The translations under genes were made by a program, and so were the position numbers. DNA of 18,251 nt, from NCBI GenBank assembly GCA_005223375.1, contig RXOD01004791.1, positions 1-18,251 on the forward strand. The letters run 5' to 3'. This document shows, in pieces, positions 7,677 to 16,500 of this stretch. Under the pieces are notes generated by a model, which saw only the letters and a program-made list of their open reading frames with translations, made no database searches and was not told where the DNA came from. Every line of letters starts with the position of its first letter. Position 1 is the stretch's first letter. The DNA comes from Amoebophrya sp. AT5.2. Lineage: Eukaryota > Sar > Dinophyceae > Syndiniales > Amoebophryaceae.

Positions 7677-9684
7677 ATGTGGTTGGGCCGAACGATCGTG
7701 CAGCTCGCTGCGGCTACGGGCTGCCGCGGTGCTCGCCTTCACCAGGGTTCGCAGCGGTCCCTGTCTGTCGGCGACCCGATCTCTCGCTTTCGCCATCCAG
7801 GTCCAGCACCTGCACCGACACCAGCAGCAGCACCGCACAAGAAGTTGTTAGCGAAAGTGCACCCGGTGGATCCCTCCCTCGTCGCCCAGAAAATGCGCGT
7901 TGATCCAGGAGTCCCCGACGAGGGCAACGGAACTAACAACACGCAACCAAACAACGCGTTTTCGAGCGGAGACGGCCAAGGGAACTACACGTGCCCTCCT
8001 ACCGAAAACTGCACGTACCCCGTTAACAACACGGCTCCTAACGGTACCGGGGACTCCAGCGTAACGACGGGCAATACGGCGCAGGGGGTCTTACTGGCTC
8101 GGGGCGTGCGTCCGTATACGCCTCCAGCCGGCACCGCGGCCGGTTATTCGGTACCGATTACGACCCAGAGCCACGGTCGGTCGGTTGTTGATGGTGGGTA
8201 CGTAATGGGAACTTCGTCGAGGGCGAGAGCCGGCACGCCTATCGAAGAAGATGCGATCCCTGGGCCGGTAGTTTCTGCTCAAGATGAGAACGTCGCCGCG
8301 GTTCTCAGTAGAAGTAAATCTACGGCTGACGACGAGTGGACGGAAGACGAGAACGAGATGCACCTAGCGGTTGCAGAAGCGCTCGGCAGAGGCGCACACG
8401 TGAAAATGGTACCGATATCGTCTTTGCCGAGCTTCATTGCCTTTCCGCGGTCTAGCTGGCCTGTGCCTACCTCTTTTTCGTTCCGCTTGGCCGCAGGCTT
8501 TGGCCGTCTGAGGCTTGCACGGATCGATTGCTTCTGGCTCTTCGAGTCGCAATCTAATACTAGCCTACCAATATTAGGTAGTACCTTAATCTTTATATGA
8601 AGCACAGCCGCGTTCATTAATTTATTATCGTGAGGGGGTCAAAGACAAAGGGGAGGCTCGAGGGAGGTCAATGGGGGGGGGTTGTAAGGCCATGCGACAG
8701 CCCTATAGCTTCGTACCCCCCCCTTCCTCCCTGTAACAATGGGCTGCAGTCGTCGCGCCTTCGCGCGTTGCGCGCGGTGCGTTACACGTCACGCACCGCC
8801 AGAAACGAAGGCGGAATCGAATGCGCACAGCGCGAACCGCGTGACGCATCACGCAAGCACCGCGCGCTAGAAAGTGAGGCGGATTGCGGCCATTGTTCCG
8901 AACTGCTCGCGAGGTGCGAGAATAAGCGTGAGAGACGGCGAAACCCGAAAAAACGCCGCCCCGGCGGTCTAGCAGAAATATCACCGAGAGGCCGGGAGTG
9001 CCTGCACGCGGTCCGTGGTGCTCTTGGTTTCGTTTCGTCACAGATCCATCTGCCAGCGCAGCTATATCAAGCGGCCGGCCGCCTTATGGCGCCCGGCTTC
9101 GCTTGTAGTAGATACGAACTTACTTCACTCCAGCTCCGCGATAGTGGCGGTCGCCATGCGCCGGAGTACGATTTCGAGCGCAGCCATTGGGGCGACGAGA
9201 GTGAGAACAGGCCGCGCAGCTGGAGGGACTACGATTGGCCCGAGGATGATCAAGCAGAGGGCGTGGACGACGATCTAGGGTATGGGCCGGCTCTCGTCGA
9301 GCACGAGGAGGACGAGCCAATGCTCGGAGGTAAGCACTTAAGCTGGGCATCGAGCATCTACTTCTGAGATGCAACTCCTTGCGATTCTGTATTGAGGTGG
9401 CCACATCGATACCGTGAAACTAAAAACCAACCTGATCGACGCTAAAAAAGTGTAGTAGAGAGACCTACTTAAACTTAGAAAATAGAAACATAATCGTCAA
9501 CAGACAAATCAAATTTTCAGGGCACGCCATCTTCCTCTCCGAGGACGCGGAGGATTACAAGCACGAGACAGAGGAATGGGGAGAACCGGAATGGGAGGAG
9601 GAGATGGACGATGTCTCCGACGTGGAAGAGCGTCGGCGGAGGGCGGCGCGGAGACCCTCGGGCGACTATCTAGCCTATTTCTAG
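7677..9684 (+). CDS. Gene B: sequon-rich, acidic tryptophan-motif protein, spliced, unknown family
   Basis: The model joins exon 1 (7677-8399), exon 2 (9134-9329) and exon 3 (9521-9684), about 360 residues. The 9329/9521 join is strong: GTAAGC donor, TTTTCAG acceptor, phase 1 on both sides, and acidic coding on both sides. The exon 1/2 join is phase-consistent but less sure. The donor may be at 8400 or 8409, and an acceptor at 8749 after a long C/T tract would extend exon 2 upstream by 384 bases. The ATG at 7677 (MWLGRTIVQL) is the first in the frame after a TGA at 7641, but an upstream exon is possible. Residues about 80-130 hold six N-x-T sequons and a CPPTENC pair, suggesting a secreted or lumenal region. 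The C-terminal half is acidic with repeated Trp (DDEW, SHWGDE, YDWPEDD, EEWGEPEWEEE) and ends in an Arg-rich stretch and DYLAYF. The family is not recognised. Confidence 0.55.
8662..8731. repeat. G-run / C-run inverted repeat
   Basis: A nine-base G run (8673-8681) preceded by GGGAGG (8662-8667) faces an eight-base C run (8716-8723) followed by CCTCCC (8726-8731). The arms form an imperfect foldback with a loop of about 34 bases. The C/T arm lies 18 bases upstream of a candidate splice acceptor at 8749 and could serve as its polypyrimidine tract. Homopolymer lengths here are also a likely place for sequencing error. Confidence 0.55.
8770..8885. repeat. Diverged repeats with hairpin, foldback-like element
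   Basis: GCGGTGCGT (8774-8782) and ACGCACCGC (8791-8799) form a perfect 9-bp hairpin with an 8-base loop. A wider imperfect inverted repeat pairs 8770-8794 with 8839-8867, including perfect 8-bp (GCGTGACG) and 11-bp (GCACCGCGCGC) blocks. The stretch following the hairpin (CAGAAACGAAGGCGGAA) recurs in altered form downstream (TAGAAAGTGAGGCGGAT near 8868-8884), so there is also an old direct duplication with a period of about 70 bases. CpG-rich composition raises chance self-pairing, but the block lengths exceed what I would expect. Confidence 0.55.
9330..9520 (+). other. Gene B intron 2
   Basis: This 191-base intron starts with GTAAGCAC and ends with AAATTTTCAG. It is AT-rich with stops in the upstream frame (TGA at 9365). 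Removing it joins ...DEPMLG to a completed Gly codon and then HAIFLSEDAEDY, keeping the acidic character on both sides. It is the best-supported intron in the window. Confidence 0.85.
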
Positions 9685-10537
9685 TTCGGGCGAACATCAA
9701 CTTCATCATGGAAACGGCAAGGCCGCTTGCGGTCAGTGTCATAAAATTCAAACAGGAATGGAAAATTCGGAAATTCAAGTTGTATACGTTGAGAGAACGG
9801 ACTAGAGATGCTGGTATATCGGTGTTCAGTTTCAGCTTCAGACACAAAAATTACGACACAAAGAGCAAGTGTGGGGACGATATAAAAATACAACCAGAAT
9901 GTTCGTTGCGACTGGGGCACAGCAATCAACAGAAGCAAACAGAATCATCGCTCTGTCCGACAGATAGAATCAGTCATAGGTACCCGCAAAGAGCGGGAAA
10001 AGGATGTTGCGAAGCGAGCTGCTTGCACGTACTGCATCCGCTGCACTAGATGGAGGAGGCTATTTTATGGGAACGAAATTTACTTTGCAACCGTGGCTAC
10101 GCAGTGCCCCATTGATCTGCAAAATGACTTACAATCATGGTTGGAATGGGCGCTTGCAGCATGAAATGTTATTCATTTGATATCCGACAACAGCCGCGCG
10201 AGTGGTGTGCGGATGAAACAGTCATACACCTCGAAAACTAAAACCCTGAGATGAATCCAAGAAAGCTGATGCTACGCGCATGCTGCCAGAGTGAGAGAAG
10301 AAGAGTTGTCGTTTGGGCAAATAGGCTCTTCGAAGAAACATGCAGGAGCTTACGAGTGGCTCCAGCGACTTCAAATCGGCCTTCCATTTCGATAGTGTCC
10401 TGCGTGTAGTTAAGGTAATACTCTAGGTGTGTGTAGTCTTTAGAACTGAGCTACGACAAACAGGAGATTTGCTTATGCACGCAGCGGCCAGGATTCGTTC
10501 AAACTAGCGCGTTGCAGCGTTTGCGTTTCGGCCAGCC
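9685..10537. other. Spacer between genes B and C
   Basis: This AT-richer stretch has stops in all frames at short intervals, apart from a weak 157-codon frame (9576-10049) that overlaps exon 3 of gene B out of frame and carries no coding signature. It holds a perfect 5-bp hairpin, CCCGC (9983-9987) with GCGGG (9993-9997). Upstream of gene C there is an ATG at 10474 opening a ten-codon frame, then a stop (TAG at 10505) in the gene C frame, which supports the ATG at 10538 as the gene C start. No promoter motif, tRNA or spliced-leader gene was seen. Confidence 0.6.
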
Positions 10538-13500
10538 ATGAGAAGGGACGTGATGGACGTTGGTGAGGATGCGGCGACGACGCGGCGCGCAACCGCGAGT
10601 GGCGTGATGGAGCGTCTGCGCGAAATTGAGAGCAACATTCGGAGCATCACCGAATGCTCTCCCCGGGCGGCAAATCTGCTCGGCGGCATCGCGTTTTCGG
10701 ACCTGGAGGACGAACAAGTGCGGCCTCCCGCTGGGCACGCGCCTCAACCGAAAAAAACGTGGAGTTCGCCGCAGCTGTCGCCGGAGACCAAGCTCGTGAC
10801 ATCGCCGCAACGGAGCGCGCCAGCGGCTCCAGGTCGTCTCGGCGCGAGTTCTCCGGGGTTTGCAGCAGCGAGTGATGGTCACGACCGACTGGCGGATGCC
10901 TCCACTTCCGTCCCGGTGGCCGCGCGGAGGATGACGCGCGCGAGACGCGGCGTCCAGTCTCCGCAGGTGGTCACACCTTCTCCAGGGGGCCCAACGCCTG
11001 GATTCCTCGCGAATGGAGGCGTCAAAAACATCAGCTCCACCGCCGGCTCCGCGCACAGGCCCGTGCGGCAGCCAGAACCAGAGGGTCCGATCTCTGCGCT
11101 GGTGCGCAACGGCGCTTTCTTCCAGGAGGGCGGCTCGTCTTCCAGCACTGCAAAGCGGCCGCAGCACGGCAAAGGCGTACAGCATCAGCCTAGCCAACTA
11201 CCCGCGCCGCTGCGGGCGCCGTCCTTCCCGCAGGGCGGGGAGGAGCCGGACCCGAACCCCCCTAGCCAACCCCCGTCGCCCTCGCAGTTGCTGCGCGATC
11301 TGAATGCGGAGATCGAGCGCGAAAACCTGCGGCAGCCGTTCTTGTATTTTAACACGGGCGAGCAGGGCCAGCAGGAGGACCAGCGGACGCACAAGATCTT
11401 CGAGGACGGGCGCACGACGACTCCGATGTACATGCTGCACTCGGCGGGGGTGAACATCCGCATCCGGGCCCTGATGGGCAAGCAGACCACCGACAGCCGC
11501 GCGCGCCTGCTGCAGGCGCGGCGGGAAAAGCTGCTCGCGCAGATCAATGCGATGGACGGTGCGCTGGAGGATTGTGTGCGGAACCTGCTCGCAAGCAACC
11601 CGGCCTACCAGAACGACGTGGCCAACCTCAGCGCGCTCGGGTGCTCCTTCCTAATCATCTGGGACAAGCTCCCCGCGGAGAAACAAAAGGAGCTCGGGGA
11701 GCAGGCGCCGCAACTGGGTGGGTGCGCGAGAGATCTGCGAGCGTACTGGGACCAGACCACGCAGCTGTGCGAATTGCTGCAGTGGAAGTGGCGCATGCTG
11801 CAGCAAATCATCCAAACGGAAGTAGACCTCGACAACATGCAGCATGAAGATCAGCAACGAAACATAGAGTCGGGGCGGTAATGAGTTGATACATGCATTA
11901 TACCTTTCCTTTTTGGTTGTTTGGATGCCACCGCAGCTCTCGTCCTCACCCTGAGTTCTTGTATAAATACAAGTCTACGGAAACGGACGATCGCTGCGTG
12001 CGGGGTAGGTTATCGGTTTCGTGCTACCGAAAAATCAGCATCGCAGGGCTGTTGTAACGAAATTTGGAAATGCAAAATGACGCCGCAAAAAATACAGTGC
12101 TACGAGTTAGTTTTTCATCGCCATCTTCTTCTTCGAGCAAACGGATACTGTTGCAAACAAAACCACCAGCATCGGTCCCAGCGACCAAACGCGGCAGCTG
12201 CAGCAGCAGAACAAGATCCTGCAAGACAAGTACAGCGAGTTTGATGACATTGTCCGTCTCGTCCAGATGAACCGCATAGCTGAGCCCGACATTACGCCCT
12301 TGGGTGACAAGGACCAGGAGAAAACGCTCGCTCAGATCCGCTTCCTTGAGGAGCGGCTGGATTTAATGCGGAATGTACAGGAGGCTGGGGAGGAATTGCG
12401 GAGCATCGATTTAGAGATGACGCAGCTGGAAAACACGAAGAAAAGCCAGTACCACGACATCGACGACATCGAAACAGATCTGCAGAATGCCCTACCCATC
12501 GGGGCCGGGAGAAACGTACCTGGATTCATTTCCATATGAGAGTCCCCGCAATAACGATAAACCGTTTTTTTGTCGATGCATGTGGATGGCGAGATGGTTT
12601 ATCGTTATTTCTACTGAGTGCAGCATCAAAATTTTTTGGGCTAGTGGACGCAAGAGAAAGCAACCCATATTATCGCAATTGGTCACACGACTCACAGCCT
12701 CTGCAGAACATCCGGCGGCGGCTGAGTTCGTCGATGGAGGAGAGTTCCGACGTGCGGGCGCGCGAGCTGGGCCGGCAGCTGCAGCAGCTGGAGCAGCGTC
12801 GCAAGGCCATGTTGGAGGAGATTGAGGAGTTGAACCGGCAGTACATGGTCCTGCACGCGCAGCGGGCCGAGGTCGACCGTGAACTGCTGGACACGGAGCA
12901 CCTCGGGTCCAAGTCGATGCACGTCTCCCTGGGCCTCGGCGCCCCCGACGCGGTCCGGCAGCTGGACGAGCACATCCAGATGGGCCCCGACTTCCAGATT
13001 CCGGGGAAGCGGCCGCTGCTGCAGTCCATGGCGCTGGACCTAAAAGCGCAGCGCGAGGAGCTGTCCAAGGTGATCGTGGCGCGTCACCAGGAGCTGCGCG
13101 CGCTGCGGGACAAAGTGGACGCGGTGTGCGAGATGCAGGTGACGCACCGCGCGGAGGAAAGCGGCGGTGAGATCGGCCTGGACGCACTGTTTCCGCGCTC
13201 CGTGCTGGAGAAGGACGGCGTGGACCAGTTTCTGCGGACGCGGGTGGGGGCCGCCGTCGACCACGACCCGGTGCACCGGCAGATCTCCGCGATGGTGGAC
13301 CCGCTGGGCAGCTACCTCCAGTACCACCACGAGCGCGACGCGCTGCGGCAGGGGCGGCTGCGCAGCAGCGTGCTGGGGCACATTGGGAAGTGGAACGGCG
13401 AGACGGTGCAGAGCGCGCGCGAGCGGCAGAAAAAAAACGCCGCGGACGCGGACGTCCGGAACGCCGACTTCTACTACGCCATGCTCGAGGGAATGGGCAC

Positions 13501-16500
13501 CACCGAGAACTCGCCGAAGCGGCTGCGGGAGTGGAACGAAAACTTCGAGCGCCACGCCGAGAAGATCGTGGGCGGCCACACGGCCGACTACGTGCAGATG
13601 TTCTACCCGGAGACGGTGGAACAAGAACAACTACTACCAGATGGAGGAGCTGGAGCGAATGCGAATGCGAGTGCGGTCGGTGGGCTGGACGAGGAGGCGG
13701 CAGAGCCACGAGATCTTCCGGGAGGTGGCGGAAGCAGCGCCGAGATGAAAAAAAGTGGCAGCCCGGCGCACGACGTGTGCGTGGCGGCAGGGCTGGCTGC
13801 GATCAAGAGCGGCGTGGAAGGAGAGCTTTTGTCCAAGACCCAGGCGCACAAGGCCGAAAAGACCAACACTGGCGCTGGGAGCAGGACGAGGACAGAAGCT
13901 GTAAAAAACCTTTTGGACGAGGTATCACGAAAGGAGAGTAGAGCAAAGGCGATTCTGGCGGGCCTAGACTCGGCGGAGAAAGAAAAAGACGAACCAAGCA
14001 AGCCGGATTTGAGCAAGCAGCCCGCGACGTCGGAAGCTTTCAGTCGCGTTGCGAGCATGTCCCCACCGATGGCCGCGAAGGGCAGAAAAACTTCGGGCAA
14101 AGCTGGGAAAGAGGGGACAACGACAACGAGTAAAGCAGCTAATAACAGCTCAGGGAGTGGTGCGGTAGCGGTCAGTAATGACGCGGACACCTCGGCCGCC
14201 TCCCAAACCCCCGGCGCTTTTGATGCGATCGACGCGGTGATCGCGCATCTGCAAGGCGCGCATGATAAAGGCGGAAAAAAACAGCCAACCAGCGTCGGCA
14301 GCGTACTAGCAGACACGATGACGCAGCTGAAAAGAACTGAAGATTTGCTGAAGCAGTCCCCGCTCAAGAAGGAGTCGCTGCGTGATTTTGCGTCCCCGAC
14401 GTGCAATGACCTGCAGGCACAGGAGGGTGAAGGAACGACGGCTACTGAAAAGGCTTCTCCCGTCACACGGGAGGCGGGGGCGAAGGGAAATACAAGCCCG
14501 TCAGCTTCTTTTAAGCCGCTGAAGCGCGAGCGCGCGAAAACGAACGATGGCGTGAAGAAGAAAAAGCAAGTTCGTTTTGCCACGCCACCAGGGACCACGA
14601 AAGACGACGAGGACGATGCGCGGGGCCGGGCGCCTGCTTCCAAGAAAGCCAAAAAGAAGCGCACGAATACAACGATGGCTCGCCTGCTGTCAGGGAAAAA
14701 CTCCTCCACTGCCTCGTCGAAGAGAAAAGCCGGCGCTCTCGTCGACGATGCAACGACGGAGGAAGAGCAGCAGAAATTTTTGTACTACCGGGAGAAGTTT
14801 TCCGACGTCCCACTGGGCACGGAAAACGAGCTCAGCCGTGAGTTCTCCCGCCGCAAGTGGGTGGACAAGATTGAGGATTTGGAGAGTCAGATCGAGGAGA
14901 AGAACAAGCTCCTGCTCAAGGTGATCCAGCGGCCCAACCTGATCACCCGCCGCGGCGGCATTCCGCTCGACGAGGACCCCGATTCGGGCATGACCATCCA
15001 CGGGAGCGTGCGGGCCACCGAGTTGAATCGTTCCCTCGCGAAGAATATCCGCGACGTGATGGACACGAACCTGCGGGAGTTCCTGCATGACGAGCTGCAC
15101 CAGAAGCGCGTTCGGGAACTGAACGAAGTCGTGGCGGGCCTGAAAAAGCTGGAGACGGAGGAGACGCTCGGGCGGATGCGGCAGATGATGAACGAGTTGT
15201 GCGAAATCAAAAAGCAGCCGGATTTCGGGAACTACTACAAGAAAACTTCGGGCGGCAAGGCGGGGTCCACCAGCTTCGGCTACGAGCTACCGAACGAAAG
15301 GCAGATGCAGGCGATGCACGAGCGTTTCGTCGACGAGTACATGCGAAAAGACGCCTTGGGGAGCGGTGAGGTGGGCAGGGAGGCAGCGTCGAGTACTTAG
15401 ACCATACTTCGAAAACTTCGACCGAAGGTTTGGATTTGGTTTTCCTCTTGCAGCGAGGTTTGAATAGGGTTTCATTGAATGAATATGAAATTCATTCCCA
15501 GATTTGCGGCACATCGGCGATCCTGTGCAGACCGCTTTGCAAGCACAGGCAGGCCTTGGTGCGTCCATTCGGCTGGGGCCGCCCGGCGGGGCTGCTGCGT
15601 TCGATCCATCACTTGGGGGAAACCCGGTAGGAGCTATGGTGCGAGCGCCGTGGCCGGGGCAGGCACCGCCGAACGTGAATTTCATGGCGGGGGGCGGAGG
15701 GTACGGATTGCCTCCGGGAGCCACAACAGTGCCGACCGGAATGCTGCCGGGAGGCGCACCGCCGAACGTGAATTTCATGGCGGGAGGCGGAGGATACGGT
15801 TTGCCTCCGGGAGCCACAACAGTGCCGACCGGAATGCTGCCGGGAGGCGTTGGGGCAGGACTGCCTCCAGGAGGCGTGCCAGCTGGAATGCTACCGGCAG
15901 GGTTGTCCGGTGCACCAGGGCCGCCGACTGCTGTGGCCGCGAAATTGAGAGCGGAACGGGAGCAGCCGGGGCCCTCCCAGCAGAAGGCGTACCAGCCCGC
16001 TCCCACCGTGGGACGCGACCCGATTTTGGATGATTTGGCGTCCGCGTGTTCGACGCTGCGGCAAAACGCAGCCGGCATTACGGAGGGCATGCCGTTCGTG
16101 GCGACGGGACCGATCGATTTCGCGCGTCCGTGGATGACCGAACAGCTGCACTTTGCTGCGGCACATGACGCGCAACAGCTTGGCTCAGCGGTGGACCAGA
16201 TTATGCTCCAAATGCGCCTGGACGAAGCGGGCCTCGAAAGAAGCGGCATACAAGTAGCGATCGATCAAATGGCGAAGGGAAGTACAACTATATCGATTTG
16301 TTATTCAGAGTAAGACGTAAAAATATTCGCGAAAAGTAATTTGGTTGAGATGGACTCGACTTGGACTTGGACAGTGTATCGTCCGCGACCAGACTTTGTC
16401 TGCCTGCCGAGTTGTCTATAATGATCATGATAGAAGTGTTGAATCTTTACTCTTTTACCTAGCCTTTCAATCGATATTGGACCCACACATCAGCCACTGC

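Larger units (their letters stand above)
8400..9133 (+). other. Gene B intron 1 (acceptor uncertain)
   Basis: Two GT dinucleotides sit on codon boundaries (8400 GTGAAA and 8409 GTACCG). Phase-0 acceptors occur at 8747-8749 (GCTGCAG after an 8-base C run) and at 9131-9133 (TTCACTCCAG). Just after the donor the base composition turns pyrimidine-rich on the + strand, and the reading becomes hydrophobic, with a stop at 8598. The 8750-9133 part is open in the exon 2 frame and codes for a basic, Cys-containing stretch (ADCGHCSELLARC). It could therefore be exon, but it also contains diverged direct and inverted repeats. Coding versus intronic status of 8750-9133 is undecided. Confidence 0.45.

Noticed and set aside
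8497..8510. Strong pyrimidine-rich acceptor CCGCAG at 8491-8496 in gene B
   Set aside because: Joining it to either phase-0 donor runs into a stop after four codons and would lose the well-supported downstream exons.
9685..10537. Spliced-leader or small nuclear RNA gene in the spacer
   Set aside because: The canonical dinoflagellate leader was not found, and no snRNA motif could be recognised.
13745..13748. ATGA stop/start overlap suggesting two overlapping genes
   Set aside because: Such coupling is bacterial. The rest of the window is spliced and eukaryotic, so an indel or compensated shift is the simpler reading.
13603..14709. Reverse-strand open frame of 368 codons
   Set aside because: It is antisense to the Lys/Ser/Ala-rich part of gene C. 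Its Ser/Phe/Leu-rich translation is what a reversed Lys/Glu-rich region gives.
13748..14768. A 1-kb intron covering the Lys-rich middle of gene C
   Set aside because: A kilobase with no stop in the main frame would be unlikely in an intron here, where the other introns have frequent stops. It codes for a typical disordered region. It is not fully excluded.
15287..16249. Reverse-strand open frame of 320 codons with repeats
   Set aside because: Its repeats simply mirror the 93-bp tandem repeat of gene C. The + strand has phase-matched splice joins and silent-only differences.
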